A stretch of 49,434 nucleotides of DNA from Fusobacterium varium (GTDB lineage: Bacteria; Fusobacteriota; Fusobacteriia; Fusobacteriales; Fusobacteriaceae): contig JADYUE010000012.1 of NCBI GenBank assembly GCA_021531615.1, forward strand, positions 1 through 49,434. Reading direction: 5' to 3'. The notes under the pieces were generated by a model. It had not been told where the DNA came from. It made no database searches and worked only from the letters and a program-made list of their open reading frames with translations. The translations under genes and the position numbers were made by a program. Positions 1-8,630 of this stretch are shown here, piece by piece. Positions within the stretch are counted from its first letter, which is position 1; each line of letters starts with the position of its first letter.

Positions 1-20
1 TTTTGAAAAAAAGTAAAAAA

Positions 21-48
21 GGTGTTAATACATTTAAGTACCAACACC
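21..48 (-). terminator. Terminator-like hairpin reading leftwards
   Basis: GGTGTT (21-26) pairs with AACACC (43-48), with an inner TAC/GTA pair. Read on the minus strand the stem is followed by a T-run. No minus-strand gene lies between it and the MATE gene, so what it would terminate is unknown. A competing plus-strand pairing of 17-25 with 58-67 followed by T's is also possible but has a mismatch. Confidence 0.35.
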
Positions 49-143
49 AAAAATTATACACCCTTTTGTTTAGACGAAAAAAACTCTCTTTAATTTTTTT
101 TAGAACATGAAATCTAAAAAAATAGGATAAAATCATAAAATTT

Positions 144-184
144 TTGATTTTTTTATATAAAAGTATATAATACTACATTGTAGT
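144..184 (+). promoter_or_regulatory. Promoter and palindromic operator of the MATE gene
   Basis: A TTGATT -35 (144-149) and TATAAT -10 (166-171) are spaced by 16 bases. Directly after the -10 lies the perfect inverted repeat ACTACA-T-TGTAGT (172-184), which would cover the transcription start. The position suits a dimeric repressor such as a TetR or MarR family protein. No such regulator gene is in the window, so the binding protein is unknown. Confidence 0.6.
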
Positions 185-209
185 AAAATAGATTGAGGGG
201 ATAAGTAAG

Positions 210-1556
210 ATGATAAAAAATATGACAGAGGGTTCACCAGTTAAAATTCTTTTAAGGTTTTCAATGCCGATGCTTTTTAGTATGATGTTTCAACAATTCT
301 ATAATATTGTAGATAGTGTAGTAGCAGGAAAGTTTATAGGAGTAGATGCTTTAGCAGCAATAGGAGCTTCCTATCCAATAACAGTGCTATTTATAGCAGT
401 GGCAAATGGAGCAAGTGTTGGAGCTGCTGTTGTAGTTTCTCAAACATTTGGAGCAAATAAACTTGTGAAGATGAAAACTTCAGTATCAACTTCAGTTATA
501 GCAATTACCATTGTAAGTATAGCTTTAACAATTTTTGGTACACTATTTTGTAGTGATATAATGAGAATGATAAATACACCAGAAAATATATTTGCTGATT
601 CAAGATTATATTTGAAAGTGTATATCTGGGGACTTATTTTTCTTTTTATGTATAATACAGCAACAGCAATTTTTACAGGATTAGGAGATTCTAAGACACC
701 ACTTTATTTTCTAATCTTTTCATCATTATTAAATGTGGCTTTAGATATTTGCTTTGTGACAAAGTTTCAAATGGGTGTATCAGGGATAGCTTGGGCAACA
801 TTTTTAGCTCAAGGATTATCATCAATTTTAGCAATAGTATTTTTATTTTATAGATTGAAAAAGATAAAAGTAGATAAAAAAGTACCATTATTTAATCTGC
901 AAATGTTAAAATTAATTTGTAAGATAGCAGTGCCAAGTATATTTCAACAATCATTTGTGTCAGTAGGACAACTATGTGTACAAAGTTTAATTAATAGTTT
1001 TGGTTCAGCAGTTGTTGCAGGATATGCAGCAGCATTTAAAATTCATACTTTTGTAATTATGACATTGGCAACTTTAGCAAATGCCTCTTCTAGTTTTGTA
1101 GCTCAAAATATAGGAGCAAAGAAAATTGATAGGGTAAAAGAGGGGTATAAGGTAACAGTTTGGCTAACAGAGATTATATCCGTTACAGCTTTGGTAGTTG
1201 TATATCTATTTGGAGATAAACTCTTAGGAATGTTTATAGATATAGAAAAAGAGGTTGAAATACTAAATATAGGAATAGATTTTGTAAGAACAACAGCACC
1301 ATTTTATACAGTAGTTTGTATTAAAATAGCAGCTGATGCAGTTTTAAGAGGAGCAGGGGATATGAATGAGTTTATGGCTACTACCTTTGCAGACTTAGTA
1401 TTAAGAGTTGCTTTTTCATATGTTTTTGCTGCTAAAATTGGTTATATAGGGATATATTGGGCATTTCCAGCAGGATGGATTTTAGGAACTTTACTTTCAA
1501 TTTACTATTATATAAAAGGAAAATGGAAAACTACAGGACTTTTAAGGAGAGGTTAA
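210..1556 (+). CDS. MATE family multidrug efflux transporter
   Basis: This 448-residue inner-membrane protein is almost entirely hydrophobic, fitting the 12 membrane segments of the MATE (MOP superfamily) exporters that expel cationic drugs in exchange for Na+ or H+. The N-terminus has the typical start MTEGSPVKILLRFSMPM followed by FQQFYNIVDSVVAGKFIG, and a second related half begins near residue 235 (KIAVPSIFQQSFVSVGQL), the usual internal repeat. Length is normal for the family. A GAGGGG ribosome site lies about ten bases before the ATG. It stands alone between its own promoter and a terminator at 1580-1607. The drug or metabolite exported cannot be told from sequence. Confidence 0.93.
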   Translation: MIKNMTEGSPVKILLRFSMPMLFSMMFQQFYNIVDSVVAGKFIGVDALAAIGASYPITVLFIAVANGASVGAAVVVSQTFGANKLVKMKTSVSTSVIAITIVSIALTIFGTLFCSDIMRMINTPENIFADSRLYLKVYIWGLIFLFMYNTATAIFTGLGDSKTPLYFLIFSSLLNVALDICFVTKFQMGVSGIAWATFLAQGLSSILAIVFLFYRLKKIKVDKKVPLFNLQMLKLICKIAVPSIFQQSFVSVGQLCVQSLINSFGSAVVAGYAAAFKIHTFVIMTLATLANASSSFVAQNIGAKKIDRVKEGYKVTVWLTEIISVTALVVVYLFGDKLLGMFIDIEKEVEILNIGIDFVRTTAPFYTVVCIKIAADAVLRGAGDMNEFMATTFADLVLRVAFSYVFAAKIGYIGIYWAFPAGWILGTLLSIYYYIKGKWKTTGLLRRG

Positions 1557-1579
1557 TAAAAATCAAATAATGTAATTTT

Positions 1580-1607
1580 AAAGTTACTCGTAATGGGTAA
1601 CTTTTTT
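1580..1607 (+). terminator. Rho-independent terminator after the MATE gene
   Basis: AAAGTTACTC (1580-1589) pairs with GGGTAACTTT (1595-1604) around a five-base loop, with one G-T wobble, and runs into a T-tract. Confidence 0.85.
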
Positions 1608-1615
1608 ACTTTATA

Positions 1616-1699
1616 ATAGGGGTATATAAAAAATAGAGCATAAAAATATTGACTTTTAATAATAAATAGAGTATTCTTTTTATAGGGGTATACCCTATA
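1616..1699 (+). promoter_or_regulatory. Copper operon promoter with CsoR-type operator
   Basis: TTGACT (1649-1654) and TATTCT (1672-1677) are separated by exactly 17 bases. At the expected start point lies TATAGGGGTATACCCTATA (1681-1699): seven-base arms TATAGGG/CCCTATA around five bases, with GGGTATACCC inside as a perfect palindrome. The GGG/CCC-containing form resembles known CsoR copper-sensor operators. The 11-mer ATAGGGGTATA recurs exactly at 1616-1626, 66 bases upstream, as a possible second half-site. The double CsoR-like protein at 4419 is the obvious candidate repressor. Confidence 0.7.
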
Positions 1700-1720
1700 A
1701 ATTTAAAGGAGGAAGATATT

Positions 1721-1933
1721 ATGAAACATGTAATAAAAATAGATGGAATGGGATGTAACAAATGTGTAGCTCACGTTAAAGAAGCATTAGAAGGGCTAGG
1801 AGATTTAGAAGTAGTAGAAGTAAAAATAGGTGAAGCAACTGTAGATATGGTAGAAAACTATGACTTTGGAAAAATTGTAGAAGCATTAGATGATGCTGGA
1901 TATGATGTTCTAGGGTATGAGGTATTAGACTAA
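1721..1933 (+). CDS. copZ: CopZ-like copper chaperone (HMA domain)
   Basis: This is a 70-residue single heavy-metal-associated domain of ferredoxin-like fold. The metal site is GMGCNKC with C12 and C15 (CxxC), which in this family holds one Cu(I) for delivery to a copper ATPase. It is cytosolic with no signal peptide. An AGGAGG ribosome site precedes the ATG. Its stop overlaps the copA start (TAATG at 1931-1935), so the two are translationally coupled, and copA is the likely partner. It is the first gene behind a CsoR-type operator and is therefore probably copper-induced. Mercury or another soft metal cannot be excluded, but the neighbours favour copper. Confidence 0.88.
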   Translation: MKHVIKIDGMGCNKCVAHVKEALEGLGDLEVVEVKIGEATVDMVENYDFGKIVEALDDAGYDVLGYEVLD

Positions 1934-4401
1934 TGAAAAAGAGTTATCAACTTGGCGGTGTAAGCTGCCAAGTTTGTGTTAATAAGATTGAAAAAAAATT
2001 AAAAAAACTTGAGGGAACAAAAGAAGCAATAGTAAACTTATCTACAGAAAAATTATCAATAGAATATGATGAAAATATTTTAAATGAAAATACAATAAAA
2101 GAAACAGTTACAAAATTAGGATATGAAATAGAAGAGATACAAGATTTAAAAGAGGTAGAACTAGACATAGATGGAATAAGTTGCCAGATGTGTGTAAGCA
2201 AGATAGAGAGAAAAATCTCTAAACTTGAAGGGGTAAAATCAATAGTTGTAAACTTAGCTAATAGCAGGGGAAAAGTTGTTTATGATTCAGAAAAAATAAA
2301 ACTTTCAGAGATTCTTCATATAATGGAAAAATTAGGATACAAGGGAACAAAACATAACGATATTACAGAGAGTATCAAGGATAAAGAGAAAGAGGAACAA
2401 TTAAAAAGAGAGTTTATTGAATTTAAAGTGGCAATATTCTTTTCTGCTATTATTTTTTATATTTCAATGGGATCAATGGTAGGACTTCCAGTTCCTCAAG
2501 TAATCTCTCCTGAGATAAACCCATTAAATTTTGCTTTGATTCAATTGATTTTAGCAATTCCAGTAATATATATAGGAAGAAGATTTTATACTGTTGGTAT
2601 AAAACAACTATTTATGAAGAGTCCAAGTATGGATTCATTGATAGCAACAGGTACAGGATCAGCTTTAATTTATAGTATCTATGGAACATTTAAAATTATG
2701 GAAGGGGACTATCACTATGTCCATGCTCTATATTTTGAATCAGCAGTTGTTATTTTAGCCTTGATTCTTTTAGGAAAGCATATGGAGGGAATAAGTAAAG
2801 GTAAAACTTCAGAAGCTATTAAAAAATTGATGAGCTTAAAGAGTAAAAAAGCAAATTTAGTGAGAAATGATGAGATAATACAAGTTGATATTGAGGAGGT
2901 AGAAAAAGGGGATATTCTTTTAGTTAAACCTGGAGAGAGTATTCCAGTTGATGGAGAGGTAGTAGAGGGAGAAAGCTCTATTGATGAATCTATGCTTACT
3001 GGAGAGAGCATACCTGTGGATAAAACTATAGGAGATAAGGTTTTTGGAGCAAGTATTAATAAAAATGGTAGCTTAAAGATAAAAGCAGTGGCAGTTGGAA
3101 AAGATACTATGATATCTAAAATTATTAAGTTAGTTGAAAATGCTCAAGGTTCAAAAGCTCCTATTGCTAAGATAGCAGATAGAATATCAGCATATTTTGT
3201 ACCAATTGTTATGTTGATAGCAATAATAGCAGGAACAACTTGGTATTATTTAGGAAGTAGAGGCATTGTTGAAATAAATGATACACCAGCTATATTTTCT
3301 CTTACAATATTTATATCTGTAATGGTAATAGCTTGTCCATGTTCATTGGGGCTTGCAACACCTACAGCAATAATGGTTGGAACAGGAAGAGGAGCTGAAC
3401 TTGGTATACTTATTAAATCTGGAGAAGCTCTTGAAAAGGCACATAAGGTTGATACTATTGTCTTTGATAAAACAGGAACAATAACTGAAGGGAAACCTAG
3501 AGTTACAGATATTATATCTGTAAAAAATTTAAAAGAGGATGATATTTTACAAGTTGCAGCAGCTTTAGAACTACACTCTGAGCATCCTTTAGGAGAGGCT
3601 ATTGTAGAAGAAGCTAAAGAGAGAGGAATTAAACTTCCACCAGTAAAAGATTTTATATCTATTACAGGACAAGGAGTTTGCGGAAAGATAGAAGAAAGTG
3701 AAATTTTCATTGGAAATATAAAACTTATGAAAAATAAGGGAATAGAAGTAACAATGGAAGAGGAACTTAATAGATTGGCATCTCAAGGAAAAACTCCTAT
3801 GTATATGGCATTAGATGGAGAATTTTTAGGAGTAATAGCAGTTGCTGATACTGTTAAAAAGGAGTCTATTGAGGCAATAAGAGAGTTAAAAGAACGTGGA
3901 TATAAGATAGGTATGATTACAGGAGACAATAAGGTTACAGCTGAAGCAGTAGGAAAACAAGTTGGTATTGATATTATTTTCTCTGAAGTAACACCAGAAG
4001 ATAAATATTTAAAAGTAAAAGAACTTCAAGAGCAAGGTAGAAATGTGGCTATGGTTGGAGATGGAATAAATGACTCTCCAGCATTGGTTCAAGCTAATAT
4101 AGGTATTGCCATAGGTGGAGGAACAGATATAGCTATGGAAAGTGCTGATATAGTTCTTATGAAAAAAACTTTAAAAGATGTTATTGTAGCTATGGAGTTA
4201 AGTAATGCAACTATGAGAAATATTAAACAAAATTTATTTTGGGCATTTATATATAATAGTTTAGGAATTCCAGTTGCAGCAGGAGTGTTATATCCTTTCA
4301 CTGGACATCTACTAAATCCAATGATAGCAGGAGGAGCTATGGCAATGAGTTCAGTTTCAGTAGTTTCAAATGCTTTGAGATTGAGAAAGTTTAAGAGATA
4401 G
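1933..4401 (+). CDS. copA: Copper-exporting P1B-type ATPase CopA
   Basis: This 822-residue inner-membrane pump drives Cu(I) out of the cytosol with ATP. Two N-terminal HMA domains carry CxxC sites at C12/C15 and C84/C87. Membrane segments follow from about residue 160, with the actuator motif TGES near residue 355. The intramembrane metal site is CPC (C468-P469-C470), the P1B-1 copper signature. The phosphorylated aspartate is D512 in DKTGT, followed by the SEHPLG nucleotide-binding motif and the hinge [10 protein letters not shown]. Length is normal for a two-HMA CopA. It overlaps copZ by one base and lies 17 bases before the CsoR-like gene. Silver export is also possible. Confidence 0.95.
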   Translation: MKKSYQLGGVSCQVCVNKIEKKLKKLEGTKEAIVNLSTEKLSIEYDENILNENTIKETVTKLGYEIEEIQDLKEVELDIDGISCQMCVSKIERKISKLEGVKSIVVNLANSRGKVVYDSEKIKLSEILHIMEKLGYKGTKHNDITESIKDKEKEEQLKREFIEFKVAIFFSAIIFYISMGSMVGLPVPQVISPEINPLNFALIQLILAIPVIYIGRRFYTVGIKQLFMKSPSMDSLIATGTGSALIYSIYGTFKIMEGDYHYVHALYFESAVVILALILLGKHMEGISKGKTSEAIKKLMSLKSKKANLVRNDEIIQVDIEEVEKGDILLVKPGESIPVDGEVVEGESSIDESMLTGESIPVDKTIGDKVFGASINKNGSLKIKAVAVGKDTMISKIIKLVENAQGSKAPIAKIADRISAYFVPIVMLIAIIAGTTWYYLGSRGIVEINDTPAIFSLTIFISVMVIACPCSLGLATPTAIMVGTGRGAELGILIKSGEALEKAHKVDTIVFDKTGTITEGKPRVTDIISVKNLKEDDILQVAAALELHSEHPLGEAIVEEAKERGIKLPPVKDFISITGQGVCGKIEESEIFIGNIKLMKNKGIEVTMEEELNRLASQGKTPMYMALDGEFLGVIAVADTVKKESIEAIRELKERGYKIGMITGDNKVTAEAVGKQVGIDIIFSEVTPEDKYLKVKELQEQGRNVAMVGDGINDSPALVQANIGIAIGGGTDIAMESADIVLMKKTLKDVIVAMELSNATMRNIKQNLFWAFIYNSLGIPVAAGVLYPFTGHLLNPMIAGGAMAMSSVSVVSNALRLRKFKR

Positions 4402-4418
4402 TAGAGAGGTGATTTTAG

Positions 4419-4997
4419 ATGGAAAAATTAAAAAATTCTTGTACAGGAAAAGGGTGTATAAATAAAAGTTGTCCTGATTTTAAAAAGAAGATAGAATCAA
4501 GAATAAATAGAATAGAGGGGCAAATAAGAGGAATAGGAAGAATGTTAGAAAACAAGGTAAGTTGTGATGAGGTCTTAAATCAAATTTCCTCTGTAAAATC
4601 TGCTCTCAATGGTGTAGCAAAACTTATACTTGAATCACATATTAGAAACTGTGTAGTTAATGATATTAAAGCAGGAGAAGAAAATATTACAATATCAGAA
4701 TTAGTGTATACTTTAAATAAGATGATAGATAAGAGTAATAAGAAGATAAAAGAGGAATTCCCAGAAATAGTACGAAAAATAGAAATAGAAGTAGGAAAGA
4801 TTAAAGCTTTAGTTGAAGCTGAACATTGTAATGACATTCTTAATGAGATCTCAAACGTAAAAGGAGAGATAGATGGGCTTTCTAAAAAGATACTTGAGTC
4901 ACATATAAAAAATTGTGTAGTAAAAGGTATCAAAGCAGGAGAAGAAAATAAGGTTATTACAGATCTTTTATATACTTTGAACAAAATGATTAAATAA
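4419..4997 (+). CDS. Tandem-duplicated CsoR-like copper-sensing repressor
   Basis: CsoR/FrmR proteins are normally about 90-120 residues; this one has 192 and contains the domain twice. Copy 1 (about 22-104) has the copper ligands C49, H74 and C78; copy 2 (about 112-192) has C137, H162 and C166. Both show C-x24-H-x3-C, the Cu(I) site of CsoR. Copy 1 keeps the basic helix RINRIEGQIRGIGRML used for DNA contact in this family, but copy 2 has the poorly charged VRKIEIEVGKIKALV instead. An extra N-terminus holds C8, C13 and C18 at five-residue spacing. It probably represses the copper operon through the operator at 1681-1699 and releases it on binding Cu(I). The copper specificity is inferred from the ligands and neighbours. 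Confidence 0.85.
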   Translation: MEKLKNSCTGKGCINKSCPDFKKKIESRINRIEGQIRGIGRMLENKVSCDEVLNQISSVKSALNGVAKLILESHIRNCVVNDIKAGEENITISELVYTLNKMIDKSNKKIKEEFPEIVRKIEIEVGKIKALVEAEHCNDILNEISNVKGEIDGLSKKILESHIKNCVVKGIKAGEENKVITDLLYTLNKMIK

Positions 4998-5014
4998 CTT
5001 TAATGGGGGAACTT

Positions 5015-5680
5015 ATGAAGAAAATATTAGTAATTGATGATGAATGGAAGATAAGAAAGTTAATAAAGGACTATTTAGTTCGTGAAGGTTATAGTGTAGA
5101 TGAGGCAGGAGATGGAGAAGAGGGATTGGAGCTTTTCTTTAAAAATAACTATGATATAGTAATTCTTGATATAATGATGCCAAAAATTGATGGTTGGAGT
5201 GTATGTAGAAAAATAAGAGAGGAATCTCAAGTGCCAATAATAATGTTGACAGCAAGAGCAGATGAGAGTGATCAACTTTTTGGATTTGAACTTGAAACGG
5301 ATGAGTATATGGTAAAACCTTTTAATCCAAAACTATTGGTGGCAAAGGTTAAAGCTCTATTTAGAAGAGATGGAAAGATAGCTGAAAAAGCTTGTTTACA
5401 ATTTGGAGATTTAGTTGTAGATACTTCTAAGAGAGAGGTAAGATTAGGTGATGTAGTTTTAGAATTAACACCTAAAGAGTATGATCTTCTATATTTCTTT
5501 ATTGAAAATAAGGGGCTAGCTCTTTCAAGAGAGAAAATTTTAAACTCTGTATGGGGTTGGGATTATTTTGGAGATTCAAGAACTGTTGATACACACATAA
5601 AAAGATTGAGAAAGAAAATAGGAGATGATTTTATTCAAACAGTAAGAGGGTTTGGATATAAATTCGAGGTAGAGAAATGA
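5015..5680 (+). CDS. OmpR-family response regulator
   Basis: The 221-residue protein has a receiver domain (1-115, acid pair D8/D9, phospho-acceptor D52 in ILDIMMP, conserved VKPF lysine) and a C-terminal winged helix (about 125-221, ending VRGFGYKFE). An upstream in-frame ATG at 5003 overlaps the ribosome site GGGGGA (5005-5010), so the ATG at 5015 is preferred. It overlaps the following kinase by four bases (ATGA), so they form a two-component pair. Placement behind copA and the CsoR-like gene suggests a response to copper or to envelope stress caused by copper, as with CusR/CopR, but the signal is inferred. Confidence 0.9.
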   Translation: MKKILVIDDEWKIRKLIKDYLVREGYSVDEAGDGEEGLELFFKNNYDIVILDIMMPKIDGWSVCRKIREESQVPIIMLTARADESDQLFGFELETDEYMVKPFNPKLLVAKVKALFRRDGKIAEKACLQFGDLVVDTSKREVRLGDVVLELTPKEYDLLYFFIENKGLALSREKILNSVWGWDYFGDSRTVDTHIKRLRKKIGDDFIQTVRGFGYKFEVEK

Positions 5681-7110
5681 AGATAAGATGGAAAATATTT
5701 TTCCTTATGTTTAGTGTTGTATTGATGATTATATTAGGATTGATGGTTACTAATACAATATACTTAGAAAAATTTTATATAAAGAATAAAAAGGAAAAGT
5801 TAGTTGAATTGGGGCAAATTTTAATTGATCCTAAATATGTTATAGATTTTCAAAATTTAGAGATGCACTCAAATGTAGCAATTTTAATCAAAAGAACAGA
5901 TGAATTATATAAATTAGAAAAGGAAGCAGTATTACCTAAGGAAGAGATTGAAGAAATAATAGTTAGTTTAAAAAATAGAGAGTATATTTTTAAAGAGATA
6001 ACACTTCTTGATTATAGAGGAAAAGTTTTAATATTGTTTATGCCTTATATGAAGGATAGATATATTGAGATTATAACTCCACTTAGCTTTATTCAAGAGG
6101 GATTAGAGATATCAACACGTTATCATCTTTTAATAATAGTTCTAGCGTTGATTATTGGTTCTTCAATGTCCTTTGTATTTTCCAAAAAAATGACAGATCC
6201 TATTTTAGAATTAAAAGAGATCACTCAAAGAATATCACTTCTTGATTTTAATATTAAATTTGAAAAAGAGAGAAAAGATGAGATAGGAGAGTTGGGATAT
6301 GCCATCAATAAAATGGGTGGAACTCTTGAAAAAAATATTGATGAAATCAATAAAGTTAATAAAAAGTTGATGGAAGATATAGAAAATGAAAAGAGATTGG
6401 ATAAACTTAGAAAAGAGTTTATTGCCAGTGTTAGCCATGAACTTAAAACACCTATTGCAATTATTCAAGGATATGCTCAAGGATTAATGGAGAATATAGC
6501 TGAAACTGAAGAGGATAGAAATTTCTATTGTGAAATTATAGTTGAAGAAAGTTTGAAGATGGACTCTCTTGTAAAAGAACTACTTCTTATAACTCAAATG
6601 GATTCTGGGTATTTCAAAATTGAGAAAGAGGAAGTTGATCTATATCAAATGATAAAAGATATCAGAGATAAATATAGCTCTAAAAGTAGAGAAATTAAAT
6701 ATATTGGTGAAAAAAATATTTTTGCTTATTGTGATGAAAAATATATAGATAGAGTTTTAGAAAATCTTGTAGTAAATGCTCTTAAATACTCTACTGGAGA
6801 TAGAGAGGTAACTATAACTGTTGACGATATTGAAAATAAATATAAAATTATTATTAGTAATGAAAGTGAAAATTTATCAGAAGATGATTTAGAAAATATT
6901 TGGACACCTTTCTATCGAGTAAACAAGGCTAGAGATAGAGATGGACATGGTTTAGGACTTGCTATTGTAAGGGGAATTTTAGAAAATCATAAGAGTGCTT
7001 TTGGTGTATATATAACAGAAAAAAATACAATAAACTTTTGGTTTGAGTTAGAAAAATCTAGTCTAGATTCATATAAAAAAAATGATAATGAAGATATAGA
7101 AGAAATCTGA
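5677..7110 (+). CDS. Membrane sensor histidine kinase
   Basis: This 477-residue kinase is the partner of the response regulator, whose stop it overlaps. Membrane segments lie near residues 5-27 and 149-170, enclosing an extracytoplasmic sensor of about 120 residues. HAMP (about 170-225), the dimerisation/phospho-acceptor domain with H254 in SVSHELKTP, and a catalytic ATPase domain with the N box NLVVNALKYS and G box GHGLGLAIV follow. The sensor part has no obvious Met- or His-rich copper site, so direct copper sensing is not shown. No clear terminator was found before the next promoter at 7162. Confidence 0.9.
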   Translation: MKIRWKIFFLMFSVVLMIILGLMVTNTIYLEKFYIKNKKEKLVELGQILIDPKYVIDFQNLEMHSNVAILIKRTDELYKLEKEAVLPKEEIEEIIVSLKNREYIFKEITLLDYRGKVLILFMPYMKDRYIEIITPLSFIQEGLEISTRYHLLIIVLALIIGSSMSFVFSKKMTDPILELKEITQRISLLDFNIKFEKERKDEIGELGYAINKMGGTLEKNIDEINKVNKKLMEDIENEKRLDKLRKEFIASVSHELKTPIAIIQGYAQGLMENIAETEEDRNFYCEIIVEESLKMDSLVKELLLITQMDSGYFKIEKEEVDLYQMIKDIRDKYSSKSREIKYIGEKNIFAYCDEKYIDRVLENLVVNALKYSTGDREVTITVDDIENKYKIIISNESENLSEDDLENIWTPFYRVNKARDRDGHGLGLAIVRGILENHKSAFGVYITEKNTINFWFELEKSSLDSYKKNDNEDIEEI

Positions 7111-7161
7111 CCTAAAATGATTATTTTTTAAACAAAAAGAAAGTATTTTGGTATTCTAGTG

Positions 7162-7190
7162 TTGACTTTATAACTTTGAAAGTATATACT
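7162..7190 (+). promoter_or_regulatory. Sigma-70-type promoter for atoE
   Basis: TTGACT (7162-7167) and TATACT (7185-7190) are separated by 17 bases, followed by a leader of about 50 bases and a strong AGGGAGG ribosome site. The -10 box sits in the short palindrome AGTATATACT. Confidence 0.75.
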
Positions 7191-7244
7191 AGAGATATGT
7201 AAAAATATATTTAAAAAATATTTAATAGATTTAGGGAGGAAAAA

Positions 7245-8621
7245 ATGAGTACAAAAGCAAACTCAAATGCATTTAAGAGATTTACATCATTTTGTGTTTC
7301 TATAATGCAAAAATACTTACCAGATCCTTATATATTCTGTGCATTGTTAACTTTCATAGTATTTGTAGGGACAATGGTATTTACAAAACAAACACCAATG
7401 GCGATCATAGGTCACTGGACAAAAGGATTCTGGTCTTTACTAGCATTTTCTATGCAAATGGCATTAGTACTAGTAACAGGACATACAATGGCTAGTTCAA
7501 AGGTTTTCAAAAATCTATTATCTAGTATGGCTTCAAAATTATCTACACCTAGACAAGCAATTGTTGTAGTAACAATCGTTTCAACAGTAGCATGTATTTT
7601 AAACTGGGGATTTGGATTAGTTATAGGTGCAATTTTTGCAAAAGAGATAGCTAAAAAAGTAAAAGGAGTAGATTACAGACTTCTTATTGCTTCAGCTTAT
7701 ACAGGATTCTTAGTGTGGCATGGAGGACTTTCAGGGTCAATTCCTCTACAAATAGCAAGTGATAATCCAGCAGCATTAGCAAAACAAACTGCAGGAGCAA
7801 TTACAGCTAATATTCCTACAAGTGAAACACTATTTTCACCAATGAATATATTTATTATTTGTGGATTATTAATTATGCTTCCTTTATTAAATAGAGCTAT
7901 GTATCCAGCTGATGATGAAGTAGTTACAGTTGATCCAAAACTACTAGCTGAATTTGAAGAAGAGCCAATTAATCGTGAACATATGACTCCAGCTGAAAGA
8001 ATTGAAAACAGTAAAGTAGTTTCAATTATTTTAGGAATTATGGGATGGGTATATATTATTCAATACTTTATTACAAAAGGATTTAACTTAAACCTTAACT
8101 TAGTTAACTTTATATTCCTATTTACAGGAATTATTCTTCATGGAACTCCTAGAAAGTTCATAGATGCTTTTGGAGAAGCTACTAAAGGGGCATCAGGAAT
8201 CCTTCTACAATTCCCATTCTATGCAGGAATCATGGGAATTATGACTGGAACAAATGCTGATGGAGTATCTCTAGCAATATTAATGTCAAACTTCTTTGTT
8301 AATATTTCTACTCCAACAACTTTCCCAATCTTCTCATTCTGGAGTGCAGGATTAGTAAACTTCTTCGTACCTTCTGGAGGAGGACAATGGGCAGTTCAAG
8401 CTCCTATCGTTATGCCAGCAGGATTAAAAATTGGAGTAAGTGCTGCTAAATCAGCTATGGCTATTGCTTGGGGAGATGCTTGGACAAATATGATTCAACC
8501 GTTCTGGGCTTTACCAGCATTAGGAATTGCAGGACTAGGAGCTAAAGATATTATGGGATACTGCCTAATAGTATTAATCTGTTCAGGATTTGTTATTTCA
8601 GCAGGATTCCTATTATTCTAG
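7245..8621 (+). CDS. atoE: Short-chain fatty acid transporter (AtoE family)
   Basis: This 458-residue integral membrane protein belongs to the AtoE/short-chain fatty acid carrier family (about 440-460 residues). The family start is recognisable in FCVSIMQKYLPDPYIFCALLTF, and glycine-rich segments such as LVWHGGLSGSIPLQIAS and FFVPSGGGQWAVQAPIVMPA are typical. It probably moves acetate, butyrate or acetoacetate across the inner membrane. It heads a unit with the CoA-transferase genes at 9309 and 9972, so uptake or excretion would be linked to CoA exchange. Direction of transport is not shown by sequence. Confidence 0.9.
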   Translation: MSTKANSNAFKRFTSFCVSIMQKYLPDPYIFCALLTFIVFVGTMVFTKQTPMAIIGHWTKGFWSLLAFSMQMALVLVTGHTMASSKVFKNLLSSMASKLSTPRQAIVVVTIVSTVACILNWGFGLVIGAIFAKEIAKKVKGVDYRLLIASAYTGFLVWHGGLSGSIPLQIASDNPAALAKQTAGAITANIPTSETLFSPMNIFIICGLLIMLPLLNRAMYPADDEVVTVDPKLLAEFEEEPINREHMTPAERIENSKVVSIILGIMGWVYIIQYFITKGFNLNLNLVNFIFLFTGIILHGTPRKFIDAFGEATKGASGILLQFPFYAGIMGIMTGTNADGVSLAILMSNFFVNISTPTTFPIFSFWSAGLVNFFVPSGGGQWAVQAPIVMPAGLKIGVSAAKSAMAIAWGDAWTNMIQPFWALPALGIAGLGAKDIMGYCLIVLICSGFVISAGFLLF

Positions 8622-8630
8622 TGAATTAAA

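Noticed and set aside
3246-3710. Open frame of 154 codons on the minus strand within copA
   Set aside because: It lies antisense to the conserved ATPase core, has a serine-rich composition typical of a shadow frame, and no ribosome site or family match.
4580-4984. Open frame of 134 codons antisense to the CsoR-like gene
   Set aside because: Its repetitive look simply mirrors the tandem duplication of the real gene on the plus strand.
7181-7190. Palindrome AGTATATACT at the atoE -10 as an operator
   Set aside because: It is short, all but two bases are A or T, and it coincides with the -10 box, so chance is a sufficient explanation.
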